Shown here: piece by piece, positions 1-6,992 of the stretch
Position numbering within the stretch: the first letter of the stretch is position 1
Layout: every line of letters starts with the position of its first letter
Origin: Sediminispirochaeta sp.
Lineage (GTDB): Bacteria; Spirochaetota; Spirochaetia; DSM-16054; Sediminispirochaetaceae
Assembly (NCBI GenBank): GCA_011046055.1
Contig: DSBN01000283.1
Coordinates: 1 to 12,408 of the forward strand
Reading direction: 5' to 3'
DNA: 12,408 nucleotides
Program-made: the position numbers and the translations under genes
Notes under the pieces: model-generated
The model's database searches: none
Told to the model about the DNA's origin: nothing
Seen by the model: the letters and a program-made list of their open reading frames with translations, nothing else

Positions 1-39
1 CCAGAGGGGTTATCCTGGTGCAGGCGCCTGAGAGGTCGG
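1..39 (+). repeat. Left arm of a perfect 39-bp inverted repeat
   Basis: Bases 1-39 are the exact reverse complement of bases 145-183, with 105 bp between the arms. The inner copy encodes the conserved DprA segment VILVQAPERSG in the sense direction. The outer copy therefore reads antisense DprA sequence through the dprA frame. Its position at the very edge of the sequence suggests an assembly or amplification fold-back rather than a real element. Confidence 0.95.
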
Positions 40-853
40 AGGCCAGGCTCCGGGTCCCCTTGCCTCGATCGCCTTCCAGTCCGGACGCATGAACATAGAC
101 CTGCCGATCGTACTGCGCTGCCCATTCGGCGGTAATCAGAGCCCCCGACCTCTCAGGCGCCTGCACCAGGATAACCCCTCTGGCCAGGGCGGCGATGATT
201 CGGTTGCGCATGGGGAAGTCGTAGGTTCCAATTCTGCTGGCCGGAGGCTTTTCGCTGATCACCGCTCCGTCGTATTCTAAGATCTTCCAGGCCAATGTAC
301 GATTCGAGCGAGGATACACATGGTCGATACCGGTGCCCAGTACGGCGACGGTTGCGCTATGGGTCTTCACCGCCCCCCAATGAGCCGCGGCGTCAATACC
401 GTAGGCCAGTCCGGAGACCACCGGTATTCCGATCAGACAAAACTCGGCGGCGAGACGGAAGGCAGCCTGTCGAGCCTTCTCGCTGGGCCGCCGGGTACCG
501 ACTATCGCCACCTGGGGCAGCTCGGGGTCGGGAAAACTTCCCCGGATGTAGAGCAGATAGGGGGCGGTCTTCACCTTTCTCAGTTGCGGCGGATACTCCC
601 TGTCCCAGAAGCTCACTGCCCGCGCTTCCAATGGGACCAGACGACGGGATATCTCTTCGGCTCGTTCAAGAATACTCCGGTGTGCGGGGTATGACTCTCT
701 ACCCCTGAGTCTTTTGCGCAGCAGCTGCTCTATATCATTGATACCGAGAGAGGCAAAATCATCCAAGTCTGAGACAGCCTCTTCCAGGAGTATCCGCTCG
801 TTCAGAGACAGTCCCGGCACGAGGCTGATAGCGATATTGATGATATCAGCCAT
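1..853 (-). CDS. dprA: DNA processing protein DprA, 3' end missing
   Basis: DprA loads RecA onto incoming single-stranded DNA in transformation and is also widespread in bacteria not known to be competent. 284 codons are visible from ATG at 853. An N-terminal helical region of about 85 residues is followed by the Rossmann-like DprA core: VAIVGTRRPS near 115-124, SGLAYGIDAAAH at 147-158, LGTGIDHVYPRSN at 172-184, RNRIIAAL at 216-223 and QAPERSGALIT at 231-241. The start overlaps the stop of the upstream lipoprotein gene by 8 nt (ATGGCTGA), so the two are probably co-translated. Family-like sequence ends at codon 271 (GTRSLA). The last 13 codons come from the inverted copy at 1-39, do not look like DprA, and are probably not genuine. 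The C-terminal part lies outside the window. Confidence 0.93.
   Translation of the reverse strand, partial: MADIINIAISLVPGLSLNERILLEEAVSDLDDFASLGINDIEQLLRKRLRGRESYPAHRSILERAEEISRRLVPLEARAVSFWDREYPPQLRKVKTAPYLLYIRGSFPDPELPQVAIVGTRRPSEKARQAAFRLAAEFCLIGIPVVSGLAYGIDAAAHWGAVKTHSATVAVLGTGIDHVYPRSNRTLAWKILEYDGAVISEKPPASRIGTYDFPMRNRIIAALARGVILVQAPERSGALITAEWAAQYDRQVYVHASGLEGDRGKGTRSLASDLSGACTRITPL
145..183 (-). repeat. Right (inner) arm of the 39-bp inverted repeat
   Basis: This is the inner arm, lying within a conserved stretch of dprA and very likely the authentic copy. Pairing with 1-39 is perfect over 39 bases. It breaks at 40/144, and three further bases (41-43 with 141-143) could pair after that single mismatch. 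Confidence 0.95.
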
Positions 854-1577
854 TGTACCGCCCCCGTAGCAGCATTTCGAGATTTTCCCGCGCCCGCCTG
901 CGGGCCTCTTCGCTGCTTGACTCATCTATAATCCGTTCGTAGACCTCTACCGCCTCCTCTATTCTCCTCTGGACCACGCGGATATGCGCCAGTAGAAAGA
1001 GGGATTTGGTATCCCCCGATCGAAGGTCGAGGGCCCGGAGTATATGCTCCTCCGCATCCCGTAACCGGTCAAGCTCATAAATGTACAGCACCGCCAGAGC
1101 GTAGTGGGCTTCGAAATAGCTGGACCGCAGTTCCACCGCTCTCTGATAGTGGTACGCCGCCTCCCGCAGTCGAGCCTCTCGCTCGCCCGCATTCTCGGCG
1201 GCACCGGAGTACTGGGATAGAGAGAGCCCCGTGTAGTAGTGCAGTATATGGTTGTTTGGATATACCTCCAGAGCCTTGAACAGGTAGTCCAGAGCGGGTC
1301 CGAACATCTCTTGATCCATGTACTCCAGGGCGACCATGCGATAGTAGATTCCCAATTCTCCGGTCATCTTTACCGTCTCCTCCGCTTCGTCGGAGAATTT
1401 TTTTATATGCCGCTCCAGCTCTTTTACCCTTTGGGCGTCGACCTCTTCATCCGCGTAGGCGGCTGTTTCGGTATCCAACAACCGCTGACCGCGCTGCTCT
1501 TGACGTGTATCACAGGAGACAAAACCCAGCAGGAATACCAGTACGAGACACGGACTTATGATTTGCTTTTTATTCAT
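846..1577 (-). CDS. TPR-repeat lipoprotein
   Basis: Encodes 243 residues. The N-terminus is a lipoprotein signal: MNKK, a hydrophobic stretch at about 8-20, then FVSC with Cys22 as the probable lipidated residue. Phe at -3 fits the relaxed lipobox known in spirochaetes. A charged linker with coiled-coil character spans about 30-70. Helical tetratricopeptide-type repeats follow from about 74 to 235, for example the units around EYMDQEMFGPALDYLFKALE, AAYHYQRAVELRSSYFEAHY and AEEHILRALDL. No catalytic motif is visible, so a membrane-anchored, periplasm-facing scaffold is inferred. The start overlaps the recombinase stop by 4 nt (ATGA) and has a strong GGAGG-type ribosome site about 10 nt upstream. 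Placement between the division genes and dprA suggests co-expression; its partner is unknown. Confidence 0.85.
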   Translation of the reverse strand: MNKKQIISPCLVLVFLLGFVSCDTRQEQRGQRLLDTETAAYADEEVDAQRVKELERHIKKFSDEAEETVKMTGELGIYYRMVALEYMDQEMFGPALDYLFKALEVYPNNHILHYYTGLSLSQYSGAAENAGEREARLREAAYHYQRAVELRSSYFEAHYALAVLYIYELDRLRDAEEHILRALDLRSGDTKSLFLLAHIRVVQRRIEEAVEVYERIIDESSSEEARRRARENLEMLLRGRYNG

Positions 1578-2515
1578 TTCGCCTTCCTCCCCTGGTATTC
1601 TATAGGTGCGATAGGGCTCTCTGATTGAGCGGCGCGGGGATGAAAAGCAGCATGCGCCTTTCGCAGCTGATCGCTTTCGACGTGGGTATATATTTGGGTC
1701 GTTGAAATATCGGCGTGCCCCAAGAGTTCCTGAACCGATCGCAGGTCAGCCCCCCCCTGCAGGAGGTGGGTGGCGAAGGAGTGCCTCAAGCTGTGGACCT
1801 TGGCTTCGATTCCAACGGTGGCACATATCTCTTTGAATCTTTTCCAGATACCCTTTCTTGAGATACCCCACCCCCTCATGCTGAGAAAAACCCGATCGCT
1901 GGGTCTTTGGCTCTTCCGTAGAGACGGGCGCGCGTCCCGCAGGTAGCGCCCCAACCAGTACAGGGCTTGGTCGCCAATGGGGACGATCCGTTCTCGATCG
2001 CCTTTGCCGAGTATTTTGACCAATCCTTCCTGGAGATGCACCTGCCCCATGGTCAGTTCGGAAGCTTCGGAAATCCTGAGTCCGCACGAGTAGATCATTT
2101 CAAACAGACTCCTATCCCTAAGACCATAGCTGCTATCCAAAGGGATGGCGGAGAAAAAGGCCTCCACCTCTTCCATCGACATCACTTCCGGGAGGGAGAC
2201 CTGGTGTCGCGGTATCTCCAGGAGGAGGGCTGGATTATCCTGGCGATGCTCCTCTTCCTGCAAGAATGAGTAAAAAGACCTCAGAGAGCTGACCGCTTTG
2301 GCCAGACTACGGTGATCCAAACCGTTTACCTGTCGGTGTAAGACGTAGGCTACCAGGTCAACCGACTTCAGTCGGTCTATCTCGACTCCCGCCTGACGGG
2401 CCCACTTCAGCAGAAAGCCGATCTCCCGTCGGTAGGTCTGTACGGCGGCAGCGGAGAGCTGTCGCACCGTGATGAGATAGTCTTCGTATTCCCTGAGAAG
2501 CCCTTCAGCCTTCAT
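1574..2515 (-). CDS. xerC/xerD: Tyrosine recombinase of the XerC/XerD type
   Basis: Encodes 313 residues, the normal length for Xer proteins. The N-terminal SAM-like core-binding domain spans about 5-90 and the catalytic domain about 108-292. All six catalytic positions can be seen: Arg147 (CGLRISE), Lys171 (ILGKGDRER), His241 and Arg244 (HSLRHSFATH), His267 (LLGHADI) and Tyr276 (TQIYTHV). Xer recombinases act at dif to resolve chromosome dimers at division. The ATG follows the ftsZ TAG directly with no gap. XerC and XerD cannot be told apart here, so the symbol stays open. A run of eight G on the coding strand (1750-1757) lies in the codons for Gln-Gly-Gly-Ala at 253-256. The tail after residue 292 is short and polar. 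Nothing else suggests a mobile element. Confidence 0.93.
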   Translation of the reverse strand: MKAEGLLREYEDYLITVRQLSAAAVQTYRREIGFLLKWARQAGVEIDRLKSVDLVAYVLHRQVNGLDHRSLAKAVSSLRSFYSFLQEEEHRQDNPALLLEIPRHQVSLPEVMSMEEVEAFFSAIPLDSSYGLRDRSLFEMIYSCGLRISEASELTMGQVHLQEGLVKILGKGDRERIVPIGDQALYWLGRYLRDARPSLRKSQRPSDRVFLSMRGWGISRKGIWKRFKEICATVGIEAKVHSLRHSFATHLLQGGADLRSVQELLGHADISTTQIYTHVESDQLRKAHAAFHPRAAQSESPIAPIEYQGRKAK

Positions 2516-3685
2516 CTACTGTTCGTTCTCCCCCGATACTTTTCTCCCCCGCAGCACGGTGGGGATCCCCAAATCGTTTTCATCGGCGTTTCGCCCGGTC
2601 AAAAAACTACCGGAAGCCTCGCGGTTGAGTCCTTTTTGAAGGTTGAGCCACTCCTTGTACTTGATGATTTCGTCCTGTGACTCCTGCTCCTTCTCCTCTT
2701 CGTAGACTTGGGCGGCACTGGTGAAACCGGTAGCCACCACGGTGACTTTGATTTCGTCCTCCAGATCCGAGTTGATGGACTGTCCCGGGATGATCAGAGC
2801 ATCGTTGTCGGCGTTGGCGGTGATGATTTTTATCACCTCTTCGTACTCGGACAGCGAAAGATCCTCTCCACCGGTCACATTCACCAGTATGCCCTTGGCG
2901 CCTTCGATGTGCGCGTCCTCCAACAGGGGGTTGTTGATCGCGTTGGTCGCGGCGTCGACCGCCCGATTGTCGCCATGTCCGACTCCGATACCCATCAGTG
3001 CGTCGCCGCGTCCCTTCATGATGGTCCGCACGTCGGCAAAATCGATATTGATCTCTCCGGGTTCGGTGATCAGCTCGGAAATCCCCTGTACTCCCTGGCG
3101 CAGTACGTCGTCGGCCATCAGAAAGGCCTCACGAATGGGAGTCCGACGCTCTACGATCTTCAACAGGTACTGGTTGGGAATGGTGATCAGGGTGTCGACC
3201 TCATCGCGCAGTTTTTCGATGCCCGTCTCGGCGAGTTTCATTTTCTGCCGTCCCTCGAAATCAAAGGGTTTGGTCACCACCGCCACGGTAAGCGCGCCCA
3301 ACTCCTTGGCGATCTGCGCGACAATAGGGGCGGCTCCGGTGCCGGTACCCCCTCCCATACCGGCGGTAATGAAGACCATGTCGGCGCCCTGCATGGCGTT
3401 TTTCAGGTCCTCCCGGGACTCTTCCGCCGCTTTTCCTCCCACATCGGGCACTCCCCCGGCCCCGAGGCCGTTGGTGAGTTTCGAGCCGATGGGTAGTTTG
3501 ATCTTCGCGTTCGCCCTCTGCAGCGCCTGGAGATCGGTGTTGACGGCAATAAAGTCAACCTTCTTCAACCCCGAAGAGATCATTCGGTTGACCGCGTTGC
3601 TGCCCCCGCCGCCGACGCCGATCACCTTGATGACCGTCGGCTCTACGTTTTCCTGCGTGTGTTCGTCAATTATTTCTATTTCCAT
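2516..3685 (-). CDS. ftsZ: Cell division protein FtsZ
   Basis: The tubulin-like GTPase that polymerises into the Z ring at mid-cell. 389 residues. The N-terminal GTP-binding half shows [13 protein letters not shown] (about 23-35) and the tubulin signature [10 protein letters not shown] (111-120). The synergy-loop segment [20 protein letters not shown] follows in the second half. The linker is short (about 325-371) and contains a probable helix around [14 protein letters not shown]. The conserved C-terminal peptide that binds FtsA is present as LGIPTVLR (372-379). It is followed by ten more mostly polar residues instead of ending close to the motif. The ATG has an excellent ribosome site (GGGAGGGGGCA just upstream). 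It is separated from ftsA by 93 nt, the largest gap in the operon. Confidence 0.99.
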   Translation of the reverse strand: MEIEIIDEHTQENVEPTVIKVIGVGGGGSNAVNRMISSGLKKVDFIAVNTDLQALQRANAKIKLPIGSKLTNGLGAGGVPDVGGKAAEESREDLKNAMQGADMVFITAGMGGGTGTGAAPIVAQIAKELGALTVAVVTKPFDFEGRQKMKLAETGIEKLRDEVDTLITIPNQYLLKIVERRTPIREAFLMADDVLRQGVQGISELITEPGEINIDFADVRTIMKGRGDALMGIGVGHGDNRAVDAATNAINNPLLEDAHIEGAKGILVNVTGGEDLSLSEYEEVIKIITANADNDALIIPGQSINSDLEDEIKVTVVATGFTSAAQVYEEEKEQESQDEIIKYKEWLNLQKGLNREASGSFLTGRNADENDLGIPTVLRGRKVSGENEQ

Positions 3686-3701
3686 TGCCCCCTCCCAGAA
3701 G

Positions 3702-3719
3702 CATAGTTTTGATACTATG
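3702..3719 (-). other. Hairpin in the ftsZ leader (proximal)
   Basis: CATAGT at 3702-3707 and ACTATG at 3714-3719 form a perfect 6-bp stem with a 6-nt loop, about 17 nt upstream of the ftsZ start. In the transcription direction it is not followed by a U run, so it is not a rho-independent terminator for the operon. A role in mRNA processing, stability or ftsZ translation is possible but unproven. Confidence 0.45.
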
Positions 3720-3733
3720 TGCTTTTTTATCGA

Positions 3734-3762
3734 TCCTCCGGTTCAACCCAAAAACCGGCGGA
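3734..3762 (-). other. Hairpin in the ftsA-ftsZ gap (distal)
   Basis: A 10-bp stem with one internal mismatch (3734-3743 against 3753-3762) closes a 9-nt loop. The core CCGGTT/AACCGG is perfect. It is GC-rich and more stable than the proximal hairpin. No U tract follows it on the minus strand. With the proximal hairpin it occupies half of the 93-nt gap, the only sizeable gap between division genes in this operon. Confidence 0.5.
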
Positions 3763-3778
3763 CCGTATTTTTATTAAA

Positions 3779-5014
3779 TTATAAAAACTCCTTGAACCAG
3801 TTTTTAATCTTTCCGGCGAAAGAATCACCGGACCTCTTGACCGGCAACTGTCGTCCTTCTTCCGCCTCGACAAACTCGGAGGCGTACAGAACAAGCCCGA
3901 CTCCGGTGGCGTAGGCAGCCTTCTGGTACACGTCGGTCAATCCGTCGGCCTTCACCGGGTACCCCACCCGGGCGGGTATCCCAAAAACCTCTCGGGCCAG
4001 CTCGGCGGTACCAGGAAGTTCCGCCCCGCCGCCGGTCACCACCACTCCGCCGCCGAGATGGGCCAGAAGTCCCTTTTTCTCCAACCGGGTCTTCACCATC
4101 TCGAAAATCTCCTCCATCCGCGGTTGGACGATCTTGCAGACCTCTTTGCGGGGGATTGATGCCGCCGGCCAACCACCGACTCCCGGGATGATCACCTCTT
4201 CCTCGCTGTCGACCATTGGCAGGTATGCACAACCGGCCTCCCGCTTTATCTTCTCCGCCGCCTCGTAGGGGGTTTTGAGCATAATCGAAATATCATTGGT
4301 CACCTGTCCCCCGCCGACGGAGAGTACGTCAGTGAAAAAGGGCGCACCGTCGGAGTACATCAAGACGTCGGTGGTTCCGCCGCCGAGATCGATCAACAGG
4401 ACGCCGAGCTCCATCTCCTCCTTCGACAGAACCGCCTTGCCCGAAGCCAGGGACTGCAAGACTATATCCTGAACCCTGAATCCCGCCCGATTGACACACT
4501 TGAGCAAGTTCTGCGCGCTGGTCACCGAACCGGTGATAATATGGACCTCCGCCTCCAAGCGGATGCCGATCATATCGAGAGGGTCCTTGATACCCCCCTG
4601 GTCGTCCACGACGAACTCCTGGGGGATGACGTGAATCACCTCCCGATCCATGGGGATGACTATCGCCTTCGCCGCATCGATGACCCGCTGGACGTCGTTT
4701 CTGTTGATCTCACGTCCCTTGCCGGTAACGGCCACGACACCTCGAGAGTTGATTCCTTCGATATGGGCACCGCCGATACCGGTGACCACCTCCTGGACCT
4801 CGCGACCGGACATCATCTCCGCCGCCTCTATGGCGGCGTTTACCGCGCGCATGGTTGCCTCAATATTGACTACTACCCCGCGTCGGAGACCTTCGGATGG
4901 GCTGGTACCCACACCGGTTATTTGAACCTTCCCGTTTTCGTTCCATTCACCTATGACCGCGCAGACCTTGGTAGTCCCTATGTCTAATCCGACAATCATA
5001 TCTTTCGCCGGCAC
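3779..5014 (-). CDS. ftsA: Cell division protein FtsA
   Basis: An actin-like ATPase that tethers FtsZ to the membrane and recruits later division proteins. 411 residues, normal for the family. The phosphate-1 motif is DIGTTKV (11-17). The FtsA-specific 1C domain spans roughly 83-164. The phosphate-2 motif is DLGGGTTDV (209-217) and the adenosine motif TGGGAELPG (327-335). The C-terminus GKIKNWFKEFL (401-411) is an amphipathic helix of the membrane-targeting type, reached through a linker from about 383. The start is GTG at 5014, chosen because a GGAGG site sits 6 nt upstream. An ATG five codons later (4999) would leave the core intact. The GTG follows the ftsQ TAA directly with no gap. Confidence 0.98.
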   Translation of the reverse strand: MPAKDMIVGLDIGTTKVCAVIGEWNENGKVQITGVGTSPSEGLRRGVVVNIEATMRAVNAAIEAAEMMSGREVQEVVTGIGGAHIEGINSRGVVAVTGKGREINRNDVQRVIDAAKAIVIPMDREVIHVIPQEFVVDDQGGIKDPLDMIGIRLEAEVHIITGSVTSAQNLLKCVNRAGFRVQDIVLQSLASGKAVLSKEEMELGVLLIDLGGGTTDVLMYSDGAPFFTDVLSVGGGQVTNDISIMLKTPYEAAEKIKREAGCAYLPMVDSEEEVIIPGVGGWPAASIPRKEVCKIVQPRMEEIFEMVKTRLEKKGLLAHLGGGVVVTGGGAELPGTAELAREVFGIPARVGYPVKADGLTDVYQKAAYATGVGLVLYASEFVEAEEGRQLPVKRSGDSFAGKIKNWFKEFL

Positions 5015-5848
5015 TTACTCCCTCCCCAGACGGTAGACCACTTGGTCAGTCCGAAAATCAAGTTCCTCGATATCGTTCGCCATTCCCCTACCGGCCACTA
5101 CATCCAAAACAAGTACTATATACTTCATGAGATCCTCCGATAGCGTGGAACCGAGGCGGACTTTTACCGGATAGTAAGATGGGTACATGACGACTTCATA
5201 CTCTGTCGCACTCTTTTTAACGAATTTCAGCTCTGAAATCAAGCTGTAGAGGGAGGGATTGTCCCCGTGCAGCTCTTCCAAGTCAGATAAAAACCCTCTC
5301 AGCACCTCTGGCAGCTGCATACCCTCACGGTACGCGGGAACTTCCACCCCCGAAATCACCGGTAAATCCAAGTTCTGCCCCTGACCGCCCTGAAACAGTA
5401 CCCCTTCAGCGTCGACGTAGGCGGTTCCCACTCCCTCTTCACCTTGAAAGGTCAAAATCGAGACGGCCTCTCTTTCGCTGATAGAAATCGACAGGCCGTG
5501 GGGAAAGCTCTTGTTGACCACGGCCTCTTTGATCATGGGGACCTGCTCCAATTTAGCCGCTAAGAGTTTTGGGTCTACGTCAAAATAGTAGCTCCCCCCC
5601 TCAAAGCCGGAGAGTTCGACTATCTCCCGGTTGCTATAGGGAAAATCGTCGCTGGTCTCTATTCGCACCTGTCTAATCACCAGATGCGGAGCCAAAAGGA
5701 AGTGAAAAATCAGTTGGACGATCAAAATAAGGGATAACAGGATAATAAGCCCCTTGAAGAGCTTCTGCAACTCCAGTGGTTCGCGTCCCTGTCTTCGATT
5801 CACCCGTTGAGAATACTTCGAGTTCCTTGTTATTGCCACACTACTCAT
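5015..5848 (-). CDS. ftsQ: Cell division protein FtsQ/DivIB
   Basis: A bitopic membrane protein of the FtsQ-FtsL-FtsB divisome subcomplex. With the preferred start it has 277 residues. A basic cytoplasmic N-terminus (about 1-31) is followed by one membrane helix (about 33-53, LIILLSLILIVQLIFHFLLA). A POTRA domain follows (about 55-133, beginning VIRQVRIE and containing the conserved PMIKEAVVNKSFP segment), then a beta-rich C-terminal domain. ATG at 5848 is chosen over the longer GTG frame from 5869. GGAGG at 5854-5858 lies 5 nt before that ATG, and the resulting 8-nt overlap with the ftsW stop (ATGAGTAG) matches other junctions in the operon. Sequence identity in this family is low; the call rests on topology, POTRA signature and position between ftsW and ftsA. 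Confidence 0.93.
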   Translation of the reverse strand: MSSVAITRNSKYSQRVNRRQGREPLELQKLFKGLIILLSLILIVQLIFHFLLAPHLVIRQVRIETSDDFPYSNREIVELSGFEGGSYYFDVDPKLLAAKLEQVPMIKEAVVNKSFPHGLSISISEREAVSILTFQGEEGVGTAYVDAEGVLFQGGQGQNLDLPVISGVEVPAYREGMQLPEVLRGFLSDLEELHGDNPSLYSLISELKFVKKSATEYEVVMYPSYYPVKVRLGSTLSEDLMKYIVLVLDVVAGRGMANDIEELDFRTDQVVYRLGRE

Positions 5849-6992
5849 ACAGGCCTCCATTGCGTGCACGTCTCCTTCCCAGATTCAACAGAAGTCCAAC
5901 CATCACCAGACTCACCACCATTGACGAGCCTCCGTGGGAGAAGAACGGCAGCGGAAGCCCCGTAGCCGGAAGCAGACCGGAGGCTACGGCGATATTGATA
6001 AAAGCTTGAAAGACCAGACAGCTGGTCAGACCAAAAGCCAGTAAAAATCCGAACTTATCCTGACTCTGCTCGTAGCGCAGGGCGATAGCGTAGCCTTTTA
6101 GAGCCAGCGCAAAAAAGAGGCCCACCACAAACAGAACTCCCACAAAACCCAACTCTTCGGCGTAGACCGCGAAGATGAAGTCCGAATGAGCCTCTGGCAA
6201 GCCGCCCAACTTCTCAGCCCCCTGTCCAAATCCCTTTCCCCAAATTCTCCCGGTGACGATAGCCTCCCGGGCAGCCAAAACCTGATACCCAATCCCTATG
6301 GGGTCACTGTCAGGATCGATAAAGGCGATGAGTCTCTGGACTCGATGTTCTTTGGTGAATATCAACATCGCCGCCATCGGCAGGATTAGCAAAAAAAGCA
6401 GAACAAAATACCTTATTTTAATACCCGCCACAAAAAACAGAACCAAAGACATGAGCATGACAAATAGAGCGGTGGAAAAATCGTTTTGCAGGTAGATCAG
6501 CGCGGAGAATACAATCACCACTATCAACGGAGGAACGACCGAGTTGATCACGTCGTCCAGTCGATCGGCCTTCTTCGACAGTATGGAGCTCAGATACAGC
6601 ACCAGGGCCAGTTTGGTCAACTCCGAAGGCTGAAAGGAAAAACCGCCGACGATCAACCAGCGGTTGGCACCCATAACGCTCCGTTTCAAACCGGGGACAA
6701 AAGTCGCCAGCATGAGGACAAAAGTCAGCCCCAGAAACAAGGCCAGGTGGCTGCGGATGAAATCCAAGGATACCCGAGAGACGAGAAAAGCGAGAAGGAT
6801 TCCGGCGCCGACAAAGATCAACTGCCTCGTAAAAAAGTAGAATGGCTCGTCGAACCTCTTGCCGCCGTAGTAGTAGGACGCCGAGAAGAGACTCACCAGT
6901 CCGATACCCAGCAGTAGAATAAAAAGGAGCACCAGGCCGAGGTCGTCGTCTTCTCGATGTATTCTCTCTATGGTAAATCTATCGCTCATCAT
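5841..6992 (-). CDS. ftsW: Septal peptidoglycan polymerase FtsW (SEDS family)
   Basis: A polytopic membrane glycosyltransferase that polymerises lipid II at the septum, normally with a class B penicillin-binding protein. 383 residues with about ten membrane helices. SEDS signatures: GANRWL with FQPSELTKLALVLYLS following, LQNDFSTALFV, then the extracytoplasmic loop GFGQGAEKLGGLPEAHSDFIFAVYAEE in two adjoining parts, whose Asp in the AHSDF segment matches the conserved acidic SEDS residue. The terminal GLPLPFFSHGGSS motif is also present. The start is the first of two adjacent ATGs (6992), giving a 4-nt ATGA overlap with the mraY stop. No strong ribosome site is visible, so translational coupling to mraY is likely. 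FtsW is preferred over RodA because of its divisome neighbours. No ftsI is present in the window. Confidence 0.97.
   Translation of the reverse strand: MMSDRFTIERIHREDDDLGLVLLFILLLGIGLVSLFSASYYYGGKRFDEPFYFFTRQLIFVGAGILLAFLVSRVSLDFIRSHLALFLGLTFVLMLATFVPGLKRSVMGANRWLIVGGFSFQPSELTKLALVLYLSSILSKKADRLDDVINSVVPPLIVVIVFSALIYLQNDFSTALFVMLMSLVLFFVAGIKIRYFVLLFLLILPMAAMLIFTKEHRVQRLIAFIDPDSDPIGIGYQVLAAREAIVTGRIWGKGFGQGAEKLGGLPEAHSDFIFAVYAEELGFVGVLFVVGLFFALALKGYAIALRYEQSQDKFGFLLAFGLTSCLVFQAFINIAVASGLLPATGLPLPFFSHGGSSMVVSLVMVGLLLNLGRRRARNGGLYE
5854..5858 (-). promoter_or_regulatory. Ribosome-binding site that fixes the ftsQ start
   Basis: GGAGG, lying inside the last codons of ftsW, is 5 nt upstream of ATG 5848. 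The longer alternative GTG at 5869 lies upstream of this site and has no comparable sequence before it. Confidence 0.75.

Noticed and set aside
1574..2515. Recombinase gene as sign of an integrated mobile element
   Set aside because: Xer-type length and motifs, tight coupling to ftsZ and the lipoprotein gene, and no att-like repeats or cargo genes nearby.
3702..3727. Plus-strand hairpin followed by a T run, resembling a rho-independent terminator
   Set aside because: There is no plus-strand gene upstream to terminate, and the operon is transcribed the other way, where no U tract follows.
2708..3914. Long plus-strand open frames opposite ftsZ and ftsA (for example 2721-3914 and 2708-3496)
   Set aside because: They lie antisense to genes with complete, well-conserved motifs. 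They have no ribosome sites or recognisable domains and arise from codon bias of the real genes.
5849..5869. GTG at 5869 as ftsQ start
   Set aside because: It lies upstream of the GGAGG site that is well spaced for ATG 5848, and would lengthen the overlap with ftsW to 29 nt.
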